Source: Lentzea waywayandensis (lineage in GTDB: Bacteria > Actinomycetota > Actinomycetes > Mycobacteriales > Pseudonocardiaceae). From it: a stretch of 64,000 nucleotides of DNA. This document shows, piece by piece, positions 41,807-50,962 of the stretch. The stretch is from assembly GCF_900115955.1 (NCBI RefSeq), contig NZ_FOYL01000012.1:1-64000 (forward strand), in the 5' to 3' direction. Positions within the stretch are counted from its first letter, which is position 1. Every line of letters starts with the position of its first letter. Under the pieces are notes generated by a model. The model was not told the origin of the DNA and did no database searches. It saw nothing but the letters and a program-made list of their open reading frames with translations. The position numbers were made by a program, and so were the translations under genes.

Positions 41807-42699
41807 GCTTGACCGCCCCGGCACGCCGCCGAGGCGCGGAACGGGCGGCCTGGCTGCTCATCCTGCCGTTCTGCCTGCTGTTCCTCGCCTTCACGGCGTG
41901 GCCGGTGGTCCAGTCGCTGTTCATGAGCCTCACCGACACCCGCAACCGCGACCTGCGCACGCCGTTCGCCGTGGAGTTCGCCGGGCTGGGCAACTACGTG
42001 CAGGCGTTCGCCGACCCGCTCTTCCGCACGGCGGCGGCGAACACCGCGTACTTCGTGCTGGTCGGCGTGCCGCTCACGCTCGCCATCGCGCTCGTGGCCG
42101 CCGTCGTGCTGGACAAGGGGATCTCGCGGTTCCGCGCGTTCTTCCGGCTGGGCTTCTACACGCCGGTCATCACCTCGATCGTCGCGGTCGCGGTGGTGTG
42201 GAGGTTCCTGCTCCAGGACGAGTTCGGGCTGATCAACACCGTGCTGGGCTGGGTCGGGATCACCGGTCCGAACTGGCTCGGCGACCCGGACTGGTCGATG
42301 CCCGCGCTGATCCTCATGGCCGCGTGGCGCAACTTCGGCACCGCGATGATCATCTTTCTGGCCGGGCTGCAGGCGGTGCCGGCGTCGTTGCACGAGGCCG
42401 CGTCGATCGACGGCGCCGGAGCGGTGACGCGGTTCCGGTACATCACGCTGCCGTTGCTGCGGCCGACGCTGTTGTTCGTGTCGGTGACGACGGCGATCGG
42501 CTACCTCCAGTTCTTCGAGGAGCCGTACGTCATGACCAACGGCGGCCCGCTCAACTCGACGATCTCCGCGTCGATGTACACCTACCGGCAGTTCGGGTTC
42601 GGCAACTACGGCTACGCCTCCGCGATGAGCTACCTGATCTTCGTGGTCATCGCGATCGTCACCGCCCTGCAGTTCCGCCTGCTGCGGGAGAGGGGCTGA
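41803..42699 (+). CDS. Sugar ABC transporter permease 1 (MalF-like)
   Basis: The 298-residue permease starts at GTG 41803, overlapping the binding-protein stop (GTGA). About six helices are visible. The EAA loop is LHEAASIDGAGAVTRFRYIT, followed by LPLLRPTLLFVSVTTAIG. It forms the transmembrane channel with the next gene product. Confidence 0.93.
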   Translation: MSLTAPARRRGAERAAWLLILPFCLLFLAFTAWPVVQSLFMSLTDTRNRDLRTPFAVEFAGLGNYVQAFADPLFRTAAANTAYFVLVGVPLTLAIALVAAVVLDKGISRFRAFFRLGFYTPVITSIVAVAVVWRFLLQDEFGLINTVLGWVGITGPNWLGDPDWSMPALILMAAWRNFGTAMIIFLAGLQAVPASLHEAASIDGAGAVTRFRYITLPLLRPTLLFVSVTTAIGYLQFFEEPYVMTNGGPLNSTISASMYTYRQFGFGNYGYASAMSYLIFVVIAIVTALQFRLLRERG

Positions 42700-42700
42700 C

Positions 42701-43528
42701 ATGACCGGGCACCGCACGCAGAACCGTTGGTGGATCTATGTTCCGCTCACGGTCGCGCTCATCGCCGTGATCTCGCCGTTCGTCTGGATGGTGCTGGGCA
42801 GCTTCAAGGGCGAGGGCGAGATCCTGGCCAACCCGCCGACGTGGCTGCCGGAGTCGGCGTCCCTGGACAACTACACGCAGTTGTTCTCCCGCCTGCGGTT
42901 CGGGACGTACTTCCTCAACTCGGCGATCGTCGCCGTCCTGGTCACGGCCGGGAACCTGCTCTTCTGCTCGATGGTCGGCTACGCGCTCGCCAAGCTGGAG
43001 TTCCGCGGGAAGCGGGCACTCTTCGTGGTCGTCATGGCGACCCTGATGATCCCGGGCGTCGTCACGTTCGTGCCGCTGTACGTCCTCGTCGTCAACGCGG
43101 GCCTGGCGAACTCGCTGCCCGCGCTGATCCTGCCGTTCCTCGTCACGCCGTTCGGCGTCTTCCTGATGCGTCAGTTCATGGTGGGCCTGCCGACGGAGCT
43201 GATCGACGCCGGACGCGTCGACGGCGCGAGCGAGGTGCGCATCTTCGCCCGGATCATCCTGCCGCTGTGCGGGCCCGCGCTCGCCACGCTCGGCATCCTC
43301 ACGTTCCTGGGCAGCTGGAACAACTTCCTCTGGCCGCTGGTGGTGGCGCAGCAGGAGAGCGAGTACACGCTCCCGGTCGCGCTGGCCCTCTACTCGACCG
43401 GCCAGAACTCGATCCAGTACGGCCTGCTGCTGGCCGGGGCCACCATCGTCGTCCTCCCGGTCCTGCTCGTGTTCCTCGTGTTCCAGCGGCGCTTCATCGA
43501 AGGCATCGCGACCACCGGCATCAAGTGA
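42701..43528 (+). CDS. Sugar ABC transporter permease 2 (MalG-like)
   Basis: The 275-residue permease starts at ATG 42701, 1 bp after permease 1. It has six helices; the EAA loop is PTELIDAGRVDGASEVRIFA followed by RIILPLCGPALATLGI. No ATP-binding subunit gene follows; actinomycetes commonly share one MsiK-type ATPase among many sugar importers. Confidence 0.93.
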   Translation: MTGHRTQNRWWIYVPLTVALIAVISPFVWMVLGSFKGEGEILANPPTWLPESASLDNYTQLFSRLRFGTYFLNSAIVAVLVTAGNLLFCSMVGYALAKLEFRGKRALFVVVMATLMIPGVVTFVPLYVLVVNAGLANSLPALILPFLVTPFGVFLMRQFMVGLPTELIDAGRVDGASEVRIFARIILPLCGPALATLGILTFLGSWNNFLWPLVVAQQESEYTLPVALALYSTGQNSIQYGLLLAGATIVVLPVLLVFLVFQRRFIEGIATTGIK

Positions 43529-43547
43529 TCGTCCAAAGGGGACTCTC

Positions 43548-45137
43548 ATGGCATCGCCAGCAAGGATCACCCGCCGAACCCTGCTCGTCGCGAGCGCGGC
43601 CGCGCTCGCGGTTCCCTCGTTCGCCTCCGCCGCCCCGACGCGGGGCGTGCTGACCGCCGACCCCGTCCGGGTCAGAGGATGGGCGCGCGACACCTGGCGC
43701 AGTCTCGTCGCCATGACACCGTCCCGCACGGGCCTGCCCGCGGACAACATCCCCGAGTCGCTCGCCGCGTCCGACCGCTCCGGCTACACCTCGCCGACGA
43801 ACATCGGCGGCTACCTGTGGTCGGCGATCGTGGCCCGCGAACTCGGCCTCATCACCTCGGGCGAGGCGTCGGCGCGGCTGGTCCGCACGTTGTCCACAGT
43901 GGACCGGATGGAACACCACACGCCGAGCGGCATGTACTACAACTGGTATGACGAGGAGACCGGGGAGGCGTTACGCGCGTGGCCCGGCACGGGTGCCGTG
44001 GTCCACCCGTTCTGCTCCAGCGTGGACAACGGCTGGCTCGGTGCGGCACTGCGCGTCGTGGCGGAGTCCGACCGCGCGGCGTCGGGACTCGCGAAGCGGA
44101 TCTTCGGTCGCATGCGGTGGGACGCCTTCTACAACCCCGGCGACGATCCCGCGCACCCCGTGCGGCCGGGCGGCCTGATCCACGGCGGGTTCTTCCCGTT
44201 CGACCACGACCGGCCCGGCGGGGTCTACCAGGGCACGCACATCGGTGGCGACCCGGTCTGGCTGACCACGCACCACTACGACACCACGGTGTCCGAGACG
44301 CGCATCACCAGCTATCTCGGCATCATCACCGGCCAGATCCCGCCGAAGCAGTACTTCGCGATGTGGCGGACTTTGCCGGCCTCGTGCGACTGGTCGTGGC
44401 ACGAGATGCAGCCGGTGGGGGAGAACCGGACCTACTACGGCATCGACGTCTTCGAGGGCGCCTACACCTATCGCGGCATGCGGATCGTGCCGGGCTGGGG
44501 CGGCTCCATGTTCGAGGAACTCATGCCGGACGTGTTCGTGCCCGAGGCGAAGTGGGCGCCGCGGTCGTGGGGCCGCAACCACCCGTTGCACGTCCGGGCA
44601 CAGCGGGAACACGGGCTGCTCGAGGCGAAGTACGGCTTCTGGGGCTTCAGTCCGGCAAGCAACCCCGCCGGCGGGTACCGCGAGTACGGCGTCGACGCGC
44701 TGGGCATCGGTCCCGGCGGCGAGCCGGGAAACCCGGCCAGCGGCTACTTCTCCGACCAGGAGATGACGAACTACGACGCAGGCTTCGGTTCGTGCCGCCC
44801 GGCCACCGCGCCCACGCCGACCTACGGCGACGGCGTGGTCACCCCGCACGCGGCGTTCCTGGCGATGATGCACGAACGCGACGAGGCGTACACCAACCTC
44901 GTCGGCATCCAGAACGATCTCCGCGCCTACGGGACGGGCGGGTTCTTCGACTCGGTCGCCGTGCGGTCGGGCACCATCGCGCGGCGCTACCTCTCGCTGG
45001 ACCAGGCGATGGTCATGGGAGCGATCGGCAACGTCCTGTGCCGGGACGTGATCCGCCGGGCGTTCGCGACCCCGGCCGTCGAACGTGCGTTGCGGCCGGT
45101 GATCGGTGTCGAGGAGTTCGGTGCGAGCCGAGTCTGA
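43548..45137 (+). CDS. Exported DUF3131/glucoamylase-like protein (possible GH144-type glucanase)
   Basis: The 529-residue protein has a Tat-type signal (ITRRTLLVASAAALAVPSFA). The mature part shows NIPESLAASDRSGYTSPTNI, GGYLWSAIVARELGLITSGE, HHTPSGMYYNWYDEETGE and FCSSVDNGWLGAALRVV, the DUF3131 pattern, and YGFWGFSPASNPAGGYREYG as in Glycoamylase-domain proteins. An (alpha/alpha)6 barrel is expected. Relatives include GH144 beta-1,2-glucanases and cyclic beta-glucan proteins. It would act outside the cytoplasm on the glycan imported by the adjacent transporter. The precise substrate is uncertain. Confidence 0.7.
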   Translation: MASPARITRRTLLVASAAALAVPSFASAAPTRGVLTADPVRVRGWARDTWRSLVAMTPSRTGLPADNIPESLAASDRSGYTSPTNIGGYLWSAIVARELGLITSGEASARLVRTLSTVDRMEHHTPSGMYYNWYDEETGEALRAWPGTGAVVHPFCSSVDNGWLGAALRVVAESDRAASGLAKRIFGRMRWDAFYNPGDDPAHPVRPGGLIHGGFFPFDHDRPGGVYQGTHIGGDPVWLTTHHYDTTVSETRITSYLGIITGQIPPKQYFAMWRTLPASCDWSWHEMQPVGENRTYYGIDVFEGAYTYRGMRIVPGWGGSMFEELMPDVFVPEAKWAPRSWGRNHPLHVRAQREHGLLEAKYGFWGFSPASNPAGGYREYGVDALGIGPGGEPGNPASGYFSDQEMTNYDAGFGSCRPATAPTPTYGDGVVTPHAAFLAMMHERDEAYTNLVGIQNDLRAYGTGGFFDSVAVRSGTIARRYLSLDQAMVMGAIGNVLCRDVIRRAFATPAVERALRPVIGVEEFGASRV

Positions 45138-45156
45138 AACCAACGGAGGAAAAGGC

Positions 45157-46989
45157 ATGCGGCCCGTACGGCTGATCTCGCAGGACGGTGTCGAGTACCG
45201 CGACCTCAACGGCAACGGCGTCATGGACCCCTACGAGGATCCGCGCCTGCCCGTGGCGGAACGGGTGGCGGACCTGCTGGGGCGCCTGACGCTGGAGGAG
45301 AAGGCAGGCCTGCTGTTCCACACCGTGATCGAGGCGGGCACGGACGGCACGGTGAAGGAGGCTCCCGGCGACATCAGCAAGTCGCCGACGAGCGTGGTGG
45401 TGAAGCAGAAACACCTGTCGCACTTCAACGTGCACGTGCTCGACGACGCCCGCATGGCGGCGCGCTGGTACAACAACCTCCAGCTCATCGCCGAGAGCAC
45501 GCCGCACGGAATCCCGGTGACCATCTCCACCGACCCGCGGCACGCGTTCATCGAGAACGCCGGGGTGTCGTTCAGCGCCAAGGCCTTCTCGCAGTGGCCC
45601 GAGTCGCTGGGCCTCGCCGCGCTGCGCGATCCGGCGCTGGTGGAACGGTTCGCGGACATCGCGCGCCAGGAGTACCTCGCGGCCGGCATCCGCTGCGCCC
45701 TGCACCCGGCGATCGACCTGGCCACCGAACCCCGGTGGGCGCGGCAGGCGGGCACGTTCGGGCAGGACACCGCGCTGACGGCCGAACTCGCCGTCGCGTA
45801 CGTGCGCGGGTTCCAGGGCGCGTCGCTCGGTCCGGAGTCGGTCGCCTGCACCAGCAAGCACTTCCCCGGCGGCGGCCCGCAGAAGGACGGCGAGGACGCG
45901 CACTTCCCGTACGGACGTGAGCAGGTCTACCCCGGCGGCCGGTTCGACGACCACGTCGCCCCCTTCCGCGCGGTGATCGAGGCGGGCACGGCGGCGGTGA
46001 TGCCGTACTACGGCATGCCCGTCGGCCTGGAGGTGGACGGCGAGGCGATCGAGGAGGTCGGCTTCGGCTACAACCGCCAGGTCGTCACCGGAATGCTGCG
46101 CGAGGGCCTCGGCTTCGACGGCGTGGTCCTCACCGACTGGGAACTCGTCATGGACAACCACGTCGGCGACAAGGTGCTCCCCGCGCGGGCCTGGGGTGTC
46201 GAACACCTTGACGCGCACGGACGCATGGAACTCATCCTCGCCGCGGGAGCCGACCAGTTCGGCGGCGAGGAATGCGTCGACGTACTCCTTGAACTCGTGG
46301 CGCAGGGCCGAGTCACGGAGGAGCGCATCGACGAGTCGGCGCGCAGGCTGCTCAAGGTCAAGTTCCTCCTCGGCCTCTTCGACGACCCGTTCGTCGACGA
46401 GGACCGGGCGGCGGAGATCGTGGGACGGCAGGACTTCCGCGACGAGGGCCACTCGGCGCAGGCCAAGTCGGTCACGGTCCTGCAGGCGGGCTCGAGCCTG
46501 CCGTTGGGGCCAGGCCTGAAGATCTACGTGGAGAACGTCTCGCCCGAGGCCGCCGCGCGCCTGGGCACCGTCGTCGCCACACCGGAAGAGGCCGATGTCG
46601 CGCTCGTGCGGCTGATGGCGCCGTTCGATCCGCGGTCGGACCTGTTCCTGGAGTCGTGGTTCCACCAGGGCTCGCTGGACTTCCAGCCGGGCCTGGCCTC
46701 CCGCCTGGCCCGGATCGCCGACGCCTGCCCGTTGGTCGTCGACGTGACGCTGGACCGCCCGGCCGTCCTGACACCGCTGCTCCCGATCGCGTCGACCCTG
46801 GTGGTCAGCTACGGCACCACCGACGAGGCCCTGGTCGACGCGCTGACGGGTGTCTGTCCGCCGCGCGGCAGGCTTCCGTTCGACCTGCCGCGGTCGATGG
46901 AGCAGGTGCGCCGCCACCCCGAGGACGTCGCGGGCTACGAGGACCCGCTCTTCCCCTTCGGCCATGGAGTGATGCCGGGAGAGCGCTAG
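45157..46989 (+). CDS. GH3 family beta-glycosidase
   Basis: The protein is 610 residues from ATG 45157 behind GGAGGA. It has VEYRDLNGNGVMDPYEDPRL and RLTLEEKAGLLFHTVIEAG, CTSKHFPGGGPQKDGEDAHF (the KHF-x-G-G substrate motif) and EGLGFDGVVLTDWELVMDNH, in which Asp about 326 is the nucleophile. A second alpha/beta sandwich domain follows. No signal peptide is seen, so it works in the cytoplasm on imported oligosaccharides, most likely beta-glucosides. There is no fibronectin-III C-terminal domain. Confidence 0.92.
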   Translation: MRPVRLISQDGVEYRDLNGNGVMDPYEDPRLPVAERVADLLGRLTLEEKAGLLFHTVIEAGTDGTVKEAPGDISKSPTSVVVKQKHLSHFNVHVLDDARMAARWYNNLQLIAESTPHGIPVTISTDPRHAFIENAGVSFSAKAFSQWPESLGLAALRDPALVERFADIARQEYLAAGIRCALHPAIDLATEPRWARQAGTFGQDTALTAELAVAYVRGFQGASLGPESVACTSKHFPGGGPQKDGEDAHFPYGREQVYPGGRFDDHVAPFRAVIEAGTAAVMPYYGMPVGLEVDGEAIEEVGFGYNRQVVTGMLREGLGFDGVVLTDWELVMDNHVGDKVLPARAWGVEHLDAHGRMELILAAGADQFGGEECVDVLLELVAQGRVTEERIDESARRLLKVKFLLGLFDDPFVDEDRAAEIVGRQDFRDEGHSAQAKSVTVLQAGSSLPLGPGLKIYVENVSPEAAARLGTVVATPEEADVALVRLMAPFDPRSDLFLESWFHQGSLDFQPGLASRLARIADACPLVVDVTLDRPAVLTPLLPIASTLVVSYGTTDEALVDALTGVCPPRGRLPFDLPRSMEQVRRHPEDVAGYEDPLFPFGHGVMPGER

Positions 46990-47051
46990 AAATCCTGTCC
47001 AGGACATCAATCGACCGGGCCGTTGACCGGGCCGTGCCGTGCCCCAGACCA

Positions 47052-47065
47052 TGAGAGCGTTCCCA
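47052..47065. promoter_or_regulatory. CebR-like operator upstream of GH76 gene
   Basis: TGAGAGCGTTCCCA is the exact reverse complement of the site at 50870-50883 before the GH32 gene, and resembles the CebR operator TGGGAGCGCTCCCA. It lies 13 nt before the GH76 start codon. Confidence 0.6.
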
Positions 47066-47078
47066 CGGACGCGAGGGT

Positions 47079-48977
47079 GTGGTCGGTGTGCTGAACTTCT
47101 TGGTGGCGATCCTGCTGGCGCTGGTTCCTTCCGCGCCGCCGAGCGGACCACCCGGCACGCCGCCGCCGAGCACCCCGTCGGCGAGCACCCCGTCGCCCAG
47201 CGTGCCGCCACCCAACGCGCCGCCACCCAGCACCCCGCCCCTGGTTGCGGCCGCGGCGGTGTGCGTGCTCTCGTGCGACACCTTGGATCCCTCCCAGGCC
47301 AAGCAGGAAACGTTCCCGGTGCCGGAGAGGCAGATCAACGGCCGGCGGCTGGTGCTGCACGTGTCGGACCGCGACGGCATGGCGTGGGGGAGCGTCGACA
47401 ACGGTGTCACCGGCGACTCGGTGTGGCTGGACAGGTCGTGGGACGGCGGCGCGAGCTGGGAGGGGTTGCTGGGCAGGGCGAGCATTCCCGGCTCGTGGAC
47501 GGGCACGAGAACGTTGATGTACAACGTGACCGACCCCGTCAGTCACCGGCGCGGCCTGATCCGCGCGTGTGGCGACGCCGCCGCGGTCACCTGCACCGAC
47601 TGGATCTACCCGACCGTGTGCGACGTGCTGTGCGATCGGACGAGCGCGGGCCAGGCCAGCGGCGACGTGCAACCGGTGCCGCCGACGACGTTGTACGGCC
47701 GGGTCATCCGACTGCACACCGACGCGAACGCGATGGCGTGGGCGAGCATCGAGGCAGGCGGGCCGGGTGACGAGGTCTGGCTCGACCGCTCCTGGGACAG
47801 CGGCGCGAGCTGGCCCGGCGGTTCGTCGCTGGGACGTACCGCGACGCCCGCCGGGGCGAGTTCGGTGCGCACCACCATGTTCGCCACCCGAGACCCGCGC
47901 GGACGTCACTACGGCGGCGCAGTGCGCGCGTGCGGCAGGGAAGCAGCGCACCAGGAAGGCAGCTGCACGGCGTGGGCGCGACCCGTCCCCACGAGGGCGC
48001 GCGCCGCCGCGGACGCACTCCTGTACTCCTACGACCCGTCCACTGCCTGGTGGCCGACGAGTTGGTGGAACTCGGCGACGACGCTGACCGCGGTGATGGA
48101 CTCCGGAATCCGGGACTACGACTGGGTGATCGCGCGCACGTTCGACGTCAACCGCGGCCGGTTCGCGGCGGGACAGCGCAGCACGGACCCGATCGAGGGC
48201 GACTTCATCAGCCGTTCGATCGACGACAGCGCCTGGTGGGGCCTTGCCTGGGTGGCCGCCTACGACCGCACCGGCGACCAGCGCTACCTCGCCATGGCCA
48301 CGACCATCGCGACGTACGTGCACCAGTACTGGGACACCCGCACGTGCGGTGGCGGGGTCTGGTGGGACCGTGAACGCACCTACAAGAACGCCGTGACGAA
48401 CGGCCAGTACCTGCGGCTGACCGCGTCGATCCACCGCCGCACCCCCGGCGACTCGCTGTGGCTCCAACGCGCCCGCACCGCCGCGGACTGGTACCTGAAC
48501 AGCGGACTGATCAACTCGTCCGGCCTGGTCAACGACGGGCTGACCGGCGACTGCCGCAACAACGGCCAGACGGTGTGGACCTACAACCAGGGACTGGGCA
48601 TCGGTGGGCTCGTCGAGGTGTGGCGCGCGACCGGCGACACCAGGTACCTCAACACCGCGAAACGCCTGGCGGACTCGGCGATCGCGAGCCCCGTGCTCAC
48701 CCGCGGCGGCGTGCTCACCGAGTCGTGCGACGTCGGCGCGAACTCCTGCGACGACAACCAGAAGCAGTTCAAGGGCATCTTCGTGCGCTTCCTGAACGAC
48801 CTCGCCAAGGCCACGAACTCCGCCGCCTACCAGCGGTTCGCGCGTCAGCAGTCGGACTCGGTCTGGGCGAACGACCGTGACGCGCTGAACCGGATCGGCC
48901 AGCGCTGGGCCGGCGGCACGCCCAACCAGGTGGACTGGCGCACGCAGGCGAGTGGCCTGAACGCGGTGATCGGCTGA
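47079..48977 (+). CDS. Secreted GH76 protein (alpha-1,6-mannanase-like)
   Basis: The 632-residue protein starts at GTG 47079 (GTG 47088 also possible). It has an uncleaved or cleaved hydrophobic N-terminus followed by a Pro/Ser linker of nearly identical PPPST/PSASTP units. Two homologous carbohydrate-module-like repeats (about 62-165 and 175-290) each contain VWLDRSWDSGASW or a variant and conserved Cys. The GH76 catalytic domain (about 300-632) has SIDDSAWWGLAWVAAYDRTG, where the Asp-Asp pair near 380 is catalytic, and YNQGLGIGGLVEVWRATGD. It degrades alpha-mannan outside the cell. Confidence 0.85.
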   Translation: MVGVLNFLVAILLALVPSAPPSGPPGTPPPSTPSASTPSPSVPPPNAPPPSTPPLVAAAAVCVLSCDTLDPSQAKQETFPVPERQINGRRLVLHVSDRDGMAWGSVDNGVTGDSVWLDRSWDGGASWEGLLGRASIPGSWTGTRTLMYNVTDPVSHRRGLIRACGDAAAVTCTDWIYPTVCDVLCDRTSAGQASGDVQPVPPTTLYGRVIRLHTDANAMAWASIEAGGPGDEVWLDRSWDSGASWPGGSSLGRTATPAGASSVRTTMFATRDPRGRHYGGAVRACGREAAHQEGSCTAWARPVPTRARAAADALLYSYDPSTAWWPTSWWNSATTLTAVMDSGIRDYDWVIARTFDVNRGRFAAGQRSTDPIEGDFISRSIDDSAWWGLAWVAAYDRTGDQRYLAMATTIATYVHQYWDTRTCGGGVWWDRERTYKNAVTNGQYLRLTASIHRRTPGDSLWLQRARTAADWYLNSGLINSSGLVNDGLTGDCRNNGQTVWTYNQGLGIGGLVEVWRATGDTRYLNTAKRLADSAIASPVLTRGGVLTESCDVGANSCDDNQKQFKGIFVRFLNDLAKATNSAAYQRFARQQSDSVWANDRDALNRIGQRWAGGTPNQVDWRTQASGLNAVIG

Positions 48978-49099
48978 CCCGTGGCATCCGGTGTCCTGGC
49001 TGGCGTCCGCCGGAGGATCCTGCCTGCGGCAGCAGGCAAGGGTGGGTGTGGTCACGCGCCTGACGATCTTGAGCTGGTGGTACTCGCAGACACCGCCAG

Positions 49100-49172
49100 C
49101 CGACCGTGAACCAGCCGACCGCGAACCAGCCGACCGCGAACCAGTCGACCGCGAGCCAGTCGACCGCGAGCC
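49100..49172. repeat. 15-bp tandem repeat, five copies
   Basis: CCGACCGCGAACCAG and close variants repeat five times with period 15, in the space between the GH76 and MarR genes. The plus strand would read DREPA/DREPV, but no gene contains it. Confidence 0.9.
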
Positions 49173-49174
49173 GG

Positions 49175-49636
49175 CTACTTGTCGAGCCGGGCGAGGGCCT
49201 TCTCGGCGAGCTTCGTCTCGATGTGCCGCAGCGTCGCGATCGTCGCGTCCACCTCGGCCCGGTCGGTGACGACGCCGTCGAGCAGGTCGCTCCAGAGGTC
49301 GCTGAGCCGCCGGAGGTTCTCCTGCGCGCGGTCGGTGGGGTAGAGGCGGACGCGCCGGGCGTCCTGCGGGTCGGGTTCGCGGTGCACCAGGCCCTTGTTC
49401 TCCAGGCCGCGCAGGGCTCGGCTGAAGTTGCTGGAGATCTGCTGGGTGGCCTCGGCGGCGGCGCGGGCCGACGTGCCGGGGTTGCGGTCGATGTAGCGCA
49501 TCACGGCGATGTCGAGCGCTGTCCACGACTCCCGGTTCAGCGACTCCTTGGAGGCGTGGATCTGGCGGCCGACCGCGGCGATCAGGTCGGCGAGCTCGAA
49601 CAAACGGGCCTTCTCGTCCTCATCCACGCGACCCAT
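49175..49636 (-). CDS. MarR-family regulator
   Basis: The protein is 153 residues from ATG 49636. The winged HTH is visible as SWTALDIAVMRYIDRNPGTS, EATQQISSNFSRALRGLENK and GLVHREPDPQDARRVRLYPT. It is divergent from the MFS exporter with a 46-bp spacer holding a 28-bp palindrome, so it probably represses that pump and itself. Confidence 0.9.
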   Translation of the reverse strand: MGRVDEDEKARLFELADLIAAVGRQIHASKESLNRESWTALDIAVMRYIDRNPGTSARAAAEATQQISSNFSRALRGLENKGLVHREPDPQDARRVRLYPTDRAQENLRRLSDLWSDLLDGVVTDRAEVDATIATLRHIETKLAEKALARLDK

Positions 49637-49646
49637 GTTACTTTTG

Positions 49647-49674
49647 CTGTCAGTTGATAGCTATCATCTGACAG
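49647..49674. promoter_or_regulatory. 28-bp MarR operator palindrome
   Basis: CTGTCAG ... GATAGCTATC ... CTGACAG is palindromic over 28 bp with a single mismatched pair, centred in the marR/MFS spacer. Confidence 0.85.
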
Positions 49675-49682
49675 GAGAAGTG

Positions 49683-50927
49683 GTGAACTCGCCGTCACGC
49701 AGCGCCATTCCCGTGCCGCTGCTGCTCGTGCTCGCCCTGCTGGCGAGCGTCGCCCCGTTCGGCATCGACCTCTACCTGCCGGCGTTCCCGCGCATGGCCG
49801 TCGAACTGGAGACCAGCGACACCGCCATCCAGCTCACCCTCACGATGTTCCTGCTGGGGCTCGCGACGGGGCAGCTCGTCTTCGGCCCGGTGTCCGACAG
49901 GTGGGGACGACGTGGGCCGCTACTGATCGGTTCGGCGCTGTTCGTGGCCGCGAGCCTGCTCGCCGCCCTCGCGCCGACGATCGCGATCCTGCTGGTGGCC
50001 CGGCTCGTCCAGGGCGTGAGCGCGGCGGCCGGCATGGTCATCGGCCGCGCGATCATCGCCGACCTCGCGACCGGACAGGCCGCGGCGCGGGCGTTCAGCC
50101 TCATGATGACCGTGACCGGCGTGGCGCCGGTGGTCGCGCCGCTGCTGGGCAGCCTGATGGTCGACGGCATCGGGTGGCGGGGCGTGCTGTTCGTACTGGC
50201 CGGCCTGGCGGTCGCGATGCTCGCCGGATCGACGGCGCTCGTGCGCGAGACCCATCCCCGGGAACGTCGCGGCTCGGCGCACGGCGGCGGGTTCCGCAGT
50301 CTCGGCCGGCGGGCCTACCTCACCGCGACGGCGACGTTCGTGCTCTCGTTCGCCGTGCTGATGGCCTACATCTCGGCCTCGCCGTTCCTCTACCAGGTCG
50401 TCATCGGGCTGAGCCCCGTCGGCTACGGGGTGCTTTTCGCGCTCAATGCACTCGGCCTGATCGCGGCCAGTGCCGTCGCCTCCCGGCTGCTGCGCCGCCG
50501 GCCCCCGCGCCGGATCCTCGCCATCGGCACCACCTGGCTGCTCACCGCCGCCGTGACACTGCTGGTCCTCGCCCTCCTGCCGATCAACGCGGGCTGGCTC
50601 GTCGTGCCGATCTTCTTCCTGGTCCCGGCCCTGGGCTTCATCGCGGGACCGGCGACGGGCCTCGCCCTCGACGCGGTGCGGGGAGCCGCGGGCACCGGGT
50701 CGGCCGTGCTGGGGGCATCGCAGTTCGCGCTCGCGGCGCTCGTCTCCCCGCTGGTCAGCGTGGGCGACGGCCACTCGGCGCTGCCGATGGCGATCACCAT
50801 CGCCGTGCTCGCCGCTCTCGCTGCCTCCGCCTACCAGGTGCTCGCCCGCACTCCGCAGGTCCAGAGCGATGGGAACGCTCTCACCCAGAGGGCGGTTGTG
50901 ACGCCTGCCGGTGGTGCGCCACGGTGA
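49683..50927 (+). CDS. Bcr/CflA-type multidrug MFS exporter
   Basis: The protein is 414 residues from GTG 49683 behind AGGAGAAG, with twelve membrane helices. FGIDLYLPAFPRMAVELETS at helix 1, GQLVFGPVSDRWGRRGPLLI (motif A) and GVAPVVAPLLGSLMVDGIGW (motif C) identify a drug:H+ antiporter of the Bcr/CflA group. Likely controlled by the divergent MarR protein. Confidence 0.92.
   Translation: MNSPSRSAIPVPLLLVLALLASVAPFGIDLYLPAFPRMAVELETSDTAIQLTLTMFLLGLATGQLVFGPVSDRWGRRGPLLIGSALFVAASLLAALAPTIAILLVARLVQGVSAAAGMVIGRAIIADLATGQAAARAFSLMMTVTGVAPVVAPLLGSLMVDGIGWRGVLFVLAGLAVAMLAGSTALVRETHPRERRGSAHGGGFRSLGRRAYLTATATFVLSFAVLMAYISASPFLYQVVIGLSPVGYGVLFALNALGLIAASAVASRLLRRRPPRRILAIGTTWLLTAAVTLLVLALLPINAGWLVVPIFFLVPALGFIAGPATGLALDAVRGAAGTGSAVLGASQFALAALVSPLVSVGDGHSALPMAITIAVLAALAASAYQVLARTPQVQSDGNALTQRAVVTPAGGAPR
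50870..50883. promoter_or_regulatory. CebR-like operator upstream of GH32 gene
   Basis: TGGGAACGCTCTCA, reverse complement of the site at 47052-47065, lies inside the last codons of the MFS gene and 79 nt before the GH32 start. Confidence 0.55.
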
Positions 50928-50962
50928 TCACCGGCTGACAACGTTGTCCCGGAGGTCCCGTC

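Noticed and set aside
49100..49172. CRISPR array
   Set aside because: Direct 15-bp units without spacers; a minisatellite. The same holds for 59163-59282.
47007..49526. 839-codon minus-strand frame opposite GH76 and MarR
   Set aside because: Low-complexity composition, no domain, and it crosses the tandem repeat; the opposite strand holds a clear GH76 gene.
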